From assembly GCA_016713225.1 (NCBI GenBank), contig JADJPO010000001.1, positions 1,275,970-1,339,969 on the forward strand: 64,000 nt of DNA, given 5' to 3'. The notes below the pieces were generated by a model that saw nothing but the letters and a program-made list of their open reading frames with translations, searched no databases and was not told the origin of the DNA. The stretch comes from Kineosporiaceae bacterium (GTDB lineage Bacteria > Actinomycetota > Actinomycetes > Actinomycetales > Kineosporiaceae). Made by a program: the position numbers and the translations under genes. How positions within the stretch are numbered: position 1 is the stretch's first letter; every line of letters begins with the position of its first letter. Positions 35,450 to 42,965 of this stretch are shown here, piece by piece.

Positions 35450-38400
35450 GTGGTTCATGAAGCGCTGCCCGACCGTGTCGCGACGCGACACCCACGGGCG
35501 CGCCACCACGCAGGGCCCGCGACCTCGACCGAGCCCAACCAGCCCATCGAGCCCACCGACTCGTCTGATCCCGAGTCCACTGTGTCCGCTGTGTCCACCG
35601 TGTCCCATATCGTCGGCGACGAGCCGACCGTAGTCGTTGTGGCCCAGGACGTTCAGCCGGACGCGCCGAGTGCTGACGACGAGGGCGAGCCCGAGCCGCC
35701 GCTGGCCGCCGTTGATCGCTGGCGTGCCACGCTCGCCTCGGCTCGGCTGCCCGACACCCTGATCGGTGACGTCGAGAACGAGGTCCTCGACCTCACGCAC
35801 GCCCATCCGTCGGGCCTGGCCACGCTGATGGCCGGGCGCTCGACTCGGCTGTCGAGCCTGGTGCGCGAACCCGCGGCCCACGCGGTGGCCCGTCGGCGGG
35901 CGCGGCTGATCGCGGCCAGTGCCGAGGCCCTGGCCGCCGAGCGCGGCGTCCGGTCGTGCTACCTCGCAGCGGGTCTGGTCTCGTGGCGGGGCGGCCCCAG
36001 CGGTGCGCCCGTCCTGCTGCGCAGTTGCACGTTGCACCCACGTGGCGCCGGTCAGGACGATTACGAACTCGATCTGGACGACACCGCGATCGTCAACCCC
36101 GAGGTGGTGCGCCGGCTCGCGAGCCGACACGGTGTCGAGCTGGACGCCTCGGCTCTGGGCGGGTTGTCCTTCGGCGTCGACGGCTTCGACCCTCGACCGG
36201 TGTACGCCCTGCTCGAAGACCTGTGTGACACGGTCGCGGGCTTCGCCATCGACCGGCGGCTGGTGGTGGGCAGCTTCACCGCCGGCTCCGATGCGCTGGT
36301 CGCCGATCTGGACGCCGCGCGCCTGGCGCTCGAGATCCACCCGCTGCTCGGTCGGCTGGCCAATGCCACGCCCTCGATGAACCTGGCCACGCTGAGTCCG
36401 GGGTCCGATCCCTCGCCCGAGGAGGCCGAGCGCTTGCGCGCGGCGACGCCGTTCGTCGTCCTGGACCCCGAACCCGAGAGCGATGACGTCGCCTTCGACC
36501 TCGACTGCGCCCAGCGGGGCGCGGTGGACGCCGCGCTCGGCGGCTCGCACGTGGTGATCGAGGGGCCGCCCGGTACCGGGCTGACCCACACCCTCGCGGC
36601 CACGGTGGCCACCCTGGTCAGCCGGGGACGCCGTGCGGTGGTGGTGACGCCGCACCGCGGCACCGCGGACGCCCTGATCCGCCGGTTCACCGAGGCCGGA
36701 TTGGGCGAGCTGGTGCTCGATCTGCACGACGGGGTGGGCGACCGGCCCAAGATCCTGGCCGCGCTGGGAGCGGGGCTGCAGGCGGCGGTGGCCGATGCCG
36801 CGGCACCTCCGGCGGCGCCGGACGAGGCCTCGGGTACTGCTGCTGCGGCGGGTCGACGTGCCGCGCGAGCCGAGGCTGTGGCCGCCGCGCAGGTGCGTCA
36901 GGCCGCGGAGTCCCTGGCCGGTGCCGCTCAGGCGCTGCACACCCGTCGCGACCCGTGGGGGGTCTCGGCGTATGACGCCATGGTGGCGCTGGCCGAGCTC
37001 ATGGCCTCGGAGAACCCGCCGCGCACCCGGGTCCGGTTGCCGATGGACACCTGCCGGCAATTGGACACCGCGCGCCGCGACAGCCTGCGAGTCGACCTAC
37101 GCCAGGTCGCCGAGCTGGGCGCCTTCCATCAGACCCGGGTCGACACCCGCTGGCTGGATGCCAAGGTCGCCACCGACGACGAGGCCACCCAGGCCCTGGC
37201 CGCTGCCCGGGCCGCTCGCGAGGTGTTGCCGCAGGCGATCGAGGCGATGACCGAGCTGGCCCTGGCCGCGGGTCTCGAGCCGGCCCACACCGTGGCCGGA
37301 TGGCGGCCACAGCTCGAGCTGCTCATCGCCGTCCGCGAGACCCTCGACGTGTTGACCCCGGCCGTGTTCGAGCAGCCGATCGCCGATCTGGTCGCGGCCC
37401 TGTCGCCGGAGGCCGCCGACCAGCCGGAGCAGTCGGGGTGGCTGGCACGGCGGGCGATGCGACGCCGGGCGGCGGCGCTGGTGCGTCCGGGAACCCATCT
37501 GCCCGATCTGCACGACCGGCTGCAGCTGGCGGCCGAGCAACGACGGCAGTGGCTCGAGCTGTCGCCCGGCGGCGGGTGGCCGCGGGTGCCGACCGGGCTG
37601 GATGCCGCCGACGGAGCAGTCCACCGCCTCGAACTGGCCCTGGAGGTGCTGGCCCGGGTGCTCGACGGCACCGGCACCCCCGAGCTGAGTTCGCTGGAGC
37701 CGGACCGGCTGCGGCAGCGGCTCGCCGACCTGTGTGCCGATGCCGATGGCCTGCTGGCCCAGCCCCAGCGGCGGGTGCGCATGAAGCGGCTGCACGACGC
37801 GGGTCTGACCCCTTTGCTGGCCGACCTGTCCGAGCGGCGTCCCGAACCCGAGGATGTCGACGGCGAACTGGACCTGGCCTGGTGGACCTCGGTACTCGAG
37901 ACCATCATCCGCTCCGATCCGCGCCTGGCTCGGCACGACCCGGTCGAGTTGCGCCGGCACGTCGACACTCTGCGCGACGGCTACGTCCGGCTGCTCTCGG
38001 CCCGGGCGGCCCAGGTGGTGGCCGGGGTCGCGCTGCGTGTGGTCGATGTCGTTCGAGCCCGCCCCGATCAAGTGCGTTGGTTGCAGGCCGAGGTGCACCG
38101 TGGGCATCGTTCGAGCTGGCCGATGGACAGCCTGTCGCGGGCCGGTGAACTGGTCGGTGCGTTGCGTCCGATCTGGGTGATGAGCCCGGACGCCGTGGCG
38201 CGCAACCTGCCGCCGGCCCGTCCCGGGGTACCGATGCTCGACCTGGTCGCGGTGGACGACGCCAGCCAGGTGGGCATGCCCGAGTGTGCTGCCGCCCTGG
38301 CGCGCGCCCAGCAGGTGGTGGTTGCGGGCGATCGCCGTCGCTTGCCGCCGGCGACCGGTGGCCCGTCGGTGATCGAGGCGTTGGCCGAGCTCGCGCCGTC

Positions 38401-39766
38401 CTCGACGTTGTCGTCCGTGCTGCGCACGGTGCGGGCGCACCCGCTGCTCTCGTTGCACCGGCTCGATCGCGACCACCGCACCCGTGACGGACGGCTGCTG
38501 GTGCCGTTGCGTTCGGGGTATCCGCAGCCGTGGGGGCTGACGGCCGGGGCCGCGCCGACCTCCCCGCTGCACCTCGAGCACGTCCGCGAGGGCACCGGGG
38601 TTCCGGCGCCCGGTGAGCACATGGCGGTCAGCGCTGCCGCCGAGGTGGCCCGCGTCGTGGATCTGGTGAGCGAGCACGCCGTACGGCGGCCTGGTGAATC
38701 CCTGCTCGTGGTGACCTTGGGTGCCCGTCATGCCGAGCGGATCGAAGAGGCGTTGCGGCTCGAGGTCGCCGACCGGCCCGAACTGGCGCGCTGGCTGGAC
38801 GTGCACTGGGGCGGCGACATCTCCGAGCCGTTCATGGTGCGCCCGATCCACCGCATCCCCGGCGCCGAGCGGGACGCGGTGATCGTCTCCATCGGTCTGG
38901 CCCGCACCCCGCACGGTCGGGTGCTGCACCGGTTCGGCGTGCTGGACGGACGATTCGGGCGAGCCTGTCTGACCACGGCGCTCTCGCGCGCCCGGCGCCG
39001 GACCACTGTGGTGTGCTGCTTCACCGCCGAGGATCTCGACCCCGAGCGGTTGCGCAGCGAGGGCGCCCGGATGCTGCGCGACGTCCTGGCGATCGCCGCC
39101 GACCCGGACCGCCGGGGCGATCACCCACCGCTGCCGACCGGTTCGGACGCCGCGCCGCCGTTGGACGCATTGGTGCGCGATCTGCGCGAACGGCTCGAGT
39201 CGGTGGGGCTGCCCGTGGTGGACGGTCCGACGTGTGCCGACTGGCCGGTGGATCTGGCCCTGGCCGACCCCGACCAGCCCGGACGACGGCTGCTCGCCAT
39301 CGAGGTCGACGGGCCGGGATACGCCGCGTGTGCCAGTGTCAACACCCGGGATCGGCTGCGCCGGGAGGCGTTGGAGCGAGCCGGGTGGACCTATCTGCGG
39401 GTGGCGGCGATGGACCTGTTCTGCGATCCCGGCACCGAGGTGGAGCGGATCCGCGGGCAATGGCGCGATCTGGTGGGTGCCGCCCAGGCCACCAAGGAGA
39501 CCTTGATCATCGTGGGCCGGCCGCGGGTGCGGGAGGCGTTCCCTCAGGTGGCGCCGGGGCGTCCGGTGGCGCTGTACACGGCGGCCGAGCTCGAGTCGGT
39601 TGCCTACTGGGTGCTCTCGGACGGCGTGCAGCGCAGTGCCGAGGAGCTGGCTGCCCTGGTACGCGAGGCGCTGCACCTGCCGCGGCGAGGCATGCACGTC
39701 GAGGCCGCCGTCGGAGGCGCAGCTCGGCGGGTGCTCGACGGGGGCGGCCATGTCGGCGGCTTCTGA
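35450..39766 (+). CDS. Large SF1-like helicase/ATPase with C-terminal PD-(D/E)XK-type nuclease
   Basis: This is a 1438-residue cytoplasmic protein. A disordered N-terminus (about 80 residues) precedes the ATPase. Walker A is GPPGTGLTHT (about 371), with Leu in place of the catalytic Lys. Walker B/motif II is VAVDDASQ (about 936), followed by GDRRRLPPAT (motif III) and the motif VI region ALSRARRRT. A long coiled-coil insert lies between. Near the C-terminus (about 1280-1330), LLAIEVDGPGYAACASVNTRDR…YLRVAAMDLF looks like a Vsr/DUF559-type nuclease. A DUF3320-like tail follows. Upf1-like helicase with nuclease is the best guess; ATP hydrolysis is doubtful. GTG 35450 has no good ribosome site. 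Confidence 0.8.
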   Translation: MVHEALPDRVATRHPRARHHAGPATSTEPNQPIEPTDSSDPESTVSAVSTVSHIVGDEPTVVVVAQDVQPDAPSADDEGEPEPPLAAVDRWRATLASARLPDTLIGDVENEVLDLTHAHPSGLATLMAGRSTRLSSLVREPAAHAVARRRARLIAASAEALAAERGVRSCYLAAGLVSWRGGPSGAPVLLRSCTLHPRGAGQDDYELDLDDTAIVNPEVVRRLASRHGVELDASALGGLSFGVDGFDPRPVYALLEDLCDTVAGFAIDRRLVVGSFTAGSDALVADLDAARLALEIHPLLGRLANATPSMNLATLSPGSDPSPEEAERLRAATPFVVLDPEPESDDVAFDLDCAQRGAVDAALGGSHVVIEGPPGTGLTHTLAATVATLVSRGRRAVVVTPHRGTADALIRRFTEAGLGELVLDLHDGVGDRPKILAALGAGLQAAVADAAAPPAAPDEASGTAAAAGRRAARAEAVAAAQVRQAAESLAGAAQALHTRRDPWGVSAYDAMVALAELMASENPPRTRVRLPMDTCRQLDTARRDSLRVDLRQVAELGAFHQTRVDTRWLDAKVATDDEATQALAAARAAREVLPQAIEAMTELALAAGLEPAHTVAGWRPQLELLIAVRETLDVLTPAVFEQPIADLVAALSPEAADQPEQSGWLARRAMRRRAAALVRPGTHLPDLHDRLQLAAEQRRQWLELSPGGGWPRVPTGLDAADGAVHRLELALEVLARVLDGTGTPELSSLEPDRLRQRLADLCADADGLLAQPQRRVRMKRLHDAGLTPLLADLSERRPEPEDVDGELDLAWWTSVLETIIRSDPRLARHDPVELRRHVDTLRDGYVRLLSARAAQVVAGVALRVVDVVRARPDQVRWLQAEVHRGHRSSWPMDSLSRAGELVGALRPIWVMSPDAVARNLPPARPGVPMLDLVAVDDASQVGMPECAAALARAQQVVVAGDRRRLPPATGGPSVIEALAELAPSSTLSSVLRTVRAHPLLSLHRLDRDHRTRDGRLLVPLRSGYPQPWGLTAGAAPTSPLHLEHVREGTGVPAPGEHMAVSAAAEVARVVDLVSEHAVRRPGESLLVVTLGARHAERIEEALRLEVADRPELARWLDVHWGGDISEPFMVRPIHRIPGAERDAVIVSIGLARTPHGRVLHRFGVLDGRFGRACLTTALSRARRRTTVVCCFTAEDLDPERLRSEGARMLRDVLAIAADPDRRGDHPPLPTGSDAAPPLDALVRDLRERLESVGLPVVDGPTCADWPVDLALADPDQPGRRLLAIEVDGPGYAACASVNTRDRLRREALERAGWTYLRVAAMDLFCDPGTEVERIRGQWRDLVGAAQATKETLIIVGRPRVREAFPQVAPGRPVALYTAAELESVAYWVLSDGVQRSAEELAALVREALHLPRRGMHVEAAVGGAARRVLDGGGHVGGF

Positions 39767-39932
39767 CCACGGGCGCGAACCGGGACGTGCACCGGAGACA
39801 CCCGAGGACCCGGTGCTGCCCGATCAGACCGGCGACGACCGCGACGAGTCCGGTGGTGACTGGCGCGAGCGAGAGCGTGAGGCCGACCGCGAGGACTGGT
39901 TGCAGAACGAACGGCCGCCTCACTGGGAGTGA
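39750..39932 (+). CDS. Small acidic hypothetical protein
   Basis: This 60-residue protein is rich in Asp, Glu and Arg, ending DWREREREADREDWLQNERPPHWE. Its ATG lies 17 bp before the helicase stop, so it is probably translated from the same message. No family is recognised. Its stop codon lies inside the terminator stem. Confidence 0.6.
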   Translation: MSAASDHGREPGRAPETPEDPVLPDQTGDDRDESGGDWREREREADREDWLQNERPPHWE

Positions 39933-39943
39933 GACGGCCGTTC
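39909..39943. terminator. Strong bidirectional terminator hairpin
   Basis: The stem GAACGGCCGCCTCACT pairs with AGTGAGACGGCCGTTC with a single mismatch and a 3-base loop. It closes the helicase unit and the convergent mscL. Confidence 0.8.
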
Positions 39944-39990
39944 GATGGTGCTGGGTCGTGCGCCTCAGGAAACGCCCTGACCGAGGCTGG

Positions 39991-40377
39991 TCAGCGGTTG
40001 GTGCGCAGCAGGTCGCGGATCTCGGTCAACAGGGCGACGTCGGCCGGGGTCTCGGCGACGGCGGCCTCCTTGTTGCGGTTGGCCCGCTCCATGATCTTCT
40101 GCATCGGGGTCACCACGAAGAAGTAGATCGCGCCGGCGATGATCACGAAGTTGACCAGAGCCGTCAGGAGGACACCGATCGAGAACGCGGCTCCGTTGAT
40201 CTTGAACGTGCCGACCGAGTCGAGGTTGGGCGAGCCGAACACGGCGGCGATCAACGGGTTGATCAACCCGTTGAGCAGGCCCTCCACCACCTTGCCGAAC
40301 GCGCCGCCGATGACCACGGCGACAGCGAGGTCGACAACGTTGCCTCGCATCAGGAACTCTTTGAAACCCTTGATCAT
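39991..40377 (-). CDS. mscL: MscL large-conductance mechanosensitive channel
   Basis: This 128-residue membrane protein forms a pentameric pore that opens under hypo-osmotic stress. It has FKEFLMRGNVVDLAVAVVIGGAFGKVV (TM1 with the gate) and a second helix (FSIGVLLTALVNFVIIAGAIYFFVV). The cytoplasmic helix ends TEIRDLLRTNR. ATG 40377 has GGAGGC upstream. The family length is usual. Confidence 0.96.
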   Translation of the reverse strand: MIKGFKEFLMRGNVVDLAVAVVIGGAFGKVVEGLLNGLINPLIAAVFGSPNLDSVGTFKINGAAFSIGVLLTALVNFVIIAGAIYFFVVTPMQKIMERANRNKEAAVAETPADVALLTEIRDLLRTNR

Positions 40378-40491
40378 TTCTTTCGCCTCCGGGGGCGGTT
40401 CGTCTGGGGTGTGACTCGCGCGGCCACGGGCAGGCACCCTAGTCGGTGATCGACTCGCTCGTCACGCCGAGTGGCAAACTGTCCGCGCAAA

Positions 40492-41244
40492 TCAGTCCGA
40501 ACCGCGCAGAACCACGCTGAGTGATGCCGAGCTTGCGGCGGCGGCCAGTCGCAGCGCCGTCGAGCCATCGACCGCGACGATCAGGGACTGTGTCATCGAG
40601 CCGGTGTCGCCGGTGCTGGCCGACATCGCCCCCGTGAGGTCGAGCCCGGAGGCTTCGCCCGCCGGATCCACGCCGCTGCTGGGCGGTCCGGCGAGCACCA
40701 GGACATCGTCAGCGATGACACTGGCTGATGTCGAAGTCGTTGCCACCGAACCGGTCCCGGAGGCGGCCAGGACGTCGACCCGATCACCGGTGCGCACCAG
40801 CCCACCGGTGGGCGAGCCGAGCCGGATGATCGCCGCCCGCAGCGTGCCGGGCTGGTTGAGCAACAACCCGGGGCCGCGGAGGCGGGCATCGGTGATCGGC
40901 TCACCACGCCGTGCCGGGGAGGCGAGCACTCGCCCGACCGGGTCGGCCACCGTGCCCGTGGGCACCCGGTCGCTCGGCCAGCGGACCAGGATGACGTCGC
41001 TCTGGGTGACGGTGAGACCCGCTGCCAGGTCGTGCCGCGCGGTCATCACGGCGGCGGTCGGGGCCGGTGAGGGGGCCAGCGACTGCAGCCCGAAGGCCAC
41101 CGACGCGGCCACCGAGGCGGCGGCGATCAGTCGGTGATGTCGGGCCAGCCGCAACCGCCACTGCCGCAACCGCCGCGACAGCCGCTGCCGCTGTGGTGAC
41201 CATGAGTTGCGCTCGGCCCCCTGGGTGATCCGCCCGGACCGCAT
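40492..41244 (-). CDS. SAF-domain protein (CpaB/RcpC-like)
   Basis: This 250-residue protein has a basic N-terminus, one membrane helix (HRLIAAASVAASVAFGLQSL) and an extracytoplasmic SAF domain (LAAGLTVTQSDVILVRWPSDRVPTG, then GRVLASPARRGEPIT) like that of CpaB pilus-assembly proteins. No other tad/pilus genes are nearby, so its partner is unclear. ATG 41244 lies 2 bases after the MTAP stop, which makes the two genes a likely pair. Confidence 0.8.
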   Translation of the reverse strand: MRSGRITQGAERNSWSPQRQRLSRRLRQWRLRLARHHRLIAAASVAASVAFGLQSLAPSPAPTAAVMTARHDLAAGLTVTQSDVILVRWPSDRVPTGTVADPVGRVLASPARRGEPITDARLRGPGLLLNQPGTLRAAIIRLGSPTGGLVRTGDRVDVLAASGTGSVATTSTSASVIADDVLVLAGPPSSGVDPAGEASGLDLTGAMSASTGDTGSMTQSLIVAVDGSTALRLAAAASSASLSVVLRGSD

Positions 41245-41246
41245 GA

Positions 41247-42125
41247 TCAGTCGACCGTGAAGGGGACGGGCAAGCCGTCCAGGGCACGTCGGCAGGGGCA
41301 GGTGCGGTCGTCGTCCAGGGCGGCGACGGCGTGGGACAGCACCGCCTGCAGTCGGGTCACCGAGCGCGCGAAGGTCGCCATCACCTCGGCGTGCGTGACG
41401 CCGTCGCCGTGCTCGACGCCGGCGTCCAGGTCGGTGACCACCGCCATGGAGGTGTAGCACAGCGCCAGTTCGCGGGCGATCGATGCCTCGGGCATCCCGG
41501 TCATGCCGACCAGGTCCCCGCCGGCCGCCGCGTGCCAGCGCGACTCGGCCCGGCTGGAGAACCGGGGTCCGTTGACCACGACCAGGGTGCCGCCGTCCAC
41601 GGGTGCCCAGTCCGTCTCGGCCGCGGCCGACAGGATGACCCGCCGTCCCCGGGCGCAGTAGGGATCGGCGAAGGCGACATGGGCCAGCGATGAACCCCAG
41701 CCCCGCGAGCCGTCGGGCTCGAGGGTGCCGTCGGCGTCGTAGATGGTGTGGGCTCGCCCCCAGGTGCGGTCGATGACCTGGTCGGGCACCACCAGGGTGC
41801 CCGGCCCAAGGTCGGCGCGCAGCGAGCCGACCGCGCACGGGCCGATCACCTGTCGCACCCCCAGGTGGCGCAGGGCCCACAGGTTGGCGCGGTAGTTCAC
41901 CCGGTGAGGCGCGAAGCGATGGTCGCGGCCGTGGCGGGGAATGAACGCCACGGTGCGACCGCCGACCTGCCCCACGACGGGGGTCTCGCTGGGCTCGCCG
42001 AACGGGGTGTCGACCGCCACCGGGGTGGCGTCGTCCAGCCAGGAGTAGAAGCCGGAGCCACCGATCACGCCGATCTCGGCGCGCGGGGCGGGGGTGATCG
42101 AGGAGTCGGTCGAGGCATCAGTCAC
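41247..42125 (-). CDS. mtnP: S-methyl-5'-thioadenosine phosphorylase family protein
   Basis: This 292-residue cytoplasmic enzyme cleaves 5'-methylthioadenosine (or another purine nucleoside) with phosphate, for methionine salvage. The family signatures are clear: GVIGGSGFYSWLDD at about 18-31, PRHGRDHRFAPHRVNYRANLWAL, and VVVNGPRFSSRAES. The later TDLDAGVEHGDGVTHAEV also fits. It has a GTG start and no strong ribosome site, so it may be leaderless. True MTAP versus purine nucleoside phosphorylase cannot be decided from this alone. Confidence 0.88.
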   Translation of the reverse strand: MTDASTDSSITPAPRAEIGVIGGSGFYSWLDDATPVAVDTPFGEPSETPVVGQVGGRTVAFIPRHGRDHRFAPHRVNYRANLWALRHLGVRQVIGPCAVGSLRADLGPGTLVVPDQVIDRTWGRAHTIYDADGTLEPDGSRGWGSSLAHVAFADPYCARGRRVILSAAAETDWAPVDGGTLVVVNGPRFSSRAESRWHAAAGGDLVGMTGMPEASIARELALCYTSMAVVTDLDAGVEHGDGVTHAEVMATFARSVTRLQAVLSHAVAALDDDRTCPCRRALDGLPVPFTVD

Positions 42126-42448
42126 CCGGGCGACGCTACTCGGCCCGGCCTGCGGCGGTCAGGGCGCGGCAGCAGCCTGTGGACAGTGGGACGACCAGCC
42201 CGCACTGTGCACGCAAGGACGGCGTCGTCACGAGGTCTCGGACGGGTGCGGTCGGTTCGAGACGGGTGCGGTCACTTCGAGACGTGTGCGGTCGCTTCGG
42301 GACGTGTGCGGTCACTTCTGACCGAGCTGCGGTCACTTCCATCACTCGACAACGCTGTCATCTGGTCCGAAGTGACCGCACTCGAGTGGATCACGTGACC
42401 GAGGACTGCGTGATCGGTGAGTGCCGTGCGCGCGGGACGGCGGGTCCC
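42126..42448. repeat. 323-bp intergenic region with 20-bp tandem repeats and family C inverted repeat
   Basis: Four to five copies of a 20-base unit (GACGNGTGCGGTCNCTTCGN) run from 42241 to about 42340. The last flows into an inverted partner (GAAGTGACCGCACTC at 42370-42384) around a centre CGACAACGCTGTCA. The same design occurs at 55911-55996. No gene is present. It lies between mtnP (upstream) and fmdB (downstream), both on the minus strand. Confidence 0.8.
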
Positions 42449-42877
42449 TCAGGCAGCGCTGGTGGAGGACCCGCCCGACGAACCACTGCCCGACGACGAG
42501 GACGACGCCCCGGACGATCCCGACGAGCCGTTGCCGCCGCTCGAACCTGACCCCGACGAGCCGGAGGAACTCGACGACCCCGACGACTCCGATGAGCCCG
42601 ACGACGACGAGCCGGACGACCCGTTGCCACCGGAGGACTCGGACGCCTTGCCGTTCGTGCCGTTCGTGCTGCCCGACCCGGGCGAGCTGGCTGTCGAGGA
42701 CCCCCGGGAGTCGGTGCGGTAGAACCCGGAGCCCTTGAACACGATGCCGACGGCGTTGAACAGCTTGCGCAGCCGTCCCTGGCACTCGGGGCACTCGCTC
42801 AAGGCGTCATCGGTGAACGCCTGCTGAGCCTCGAAACGGTGATCGCACGCGGTGCACGCGTAGGCGTACGTCGGCAC
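42449..42877 (-). CDS. FmdB-type zinc-ribbon protein with a long Ser/Gly tail
   Basis: Residues 1-55 form a normal FmdB/CxxC zinc ribbon: PTYAYACTACDHRFE, then ECPECQGRLRKLFNAVGIVFKGSGFYRTD. After about residue 57 the chain is nearly all Ser and Gly, with some Asn, Ala, Glu and Lys, for another 85 residues. The usual family member is 60-110 residues. GTG 42877 follows AGGAGGACC. A perfect CIRCE-type operator lies 53-79 bp upstream of the start. The role of the family is unknown; heat-shock control is inferred from the operator. Confidence 0.88.
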   Translation of the reverse strand: MPTYAYACTACDHRFEAQQAFTDDALSECPECQGRLRKLFNAVGIVFKGSGFYRTDSRGSSTASSPGSGSTNGTNGKASESSGGNGSSGSSSSGSSESSGSSSSSGSSGSGSSGGNGSSGSSGASSSSSGSGSSGGSSTSAA

Positions 42878-42929
42878 GAGGGTCCTCCTGGGGGCACGGG
42901 GTACTCGCTCTGACCTGTTGGCACTCTAA

Positions 42930-42956
42930 TTGGCACTCTAACGCCTCGAGTGCCAA
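42930..42956. promoter_or_regulatory. CIRCE-type operator (HrcA box)
   Basis: TTGGCACTC, nine bases, GAGTGCCAA is a perfect inverted repeat and matches CIRCE (TTAGCACTC-N9-GAGTGCTAA) except for A-to-G at the third base of each arm. A direct copy of the half-site (TTGGCACTC) stands just before it, at 42918-42926. The operator is in the fmdB promoter region, with no groEL or hrcA in view. Confidence 0.8.
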
Positions 42957-42965
42957 CAGTATGCC

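Noticed and set aside
35450..36000. Frameshift as the cause of the odd Walker A in the helicase
   Set aside because: The frame is open through 4.3 kb and the Leu codon is in frame, so the substitution is real.
42241..42340. Short CRISPR array
   Set aside because: The 20-base units are directly adjacent with no spacers and there are no cas genes.
42417..42722. Acidic Asp/Pro-rich open frame on the plus strand
   Set aside because: It is the antisense of the FmdB Ser/Gly tail and has no ribosome site.
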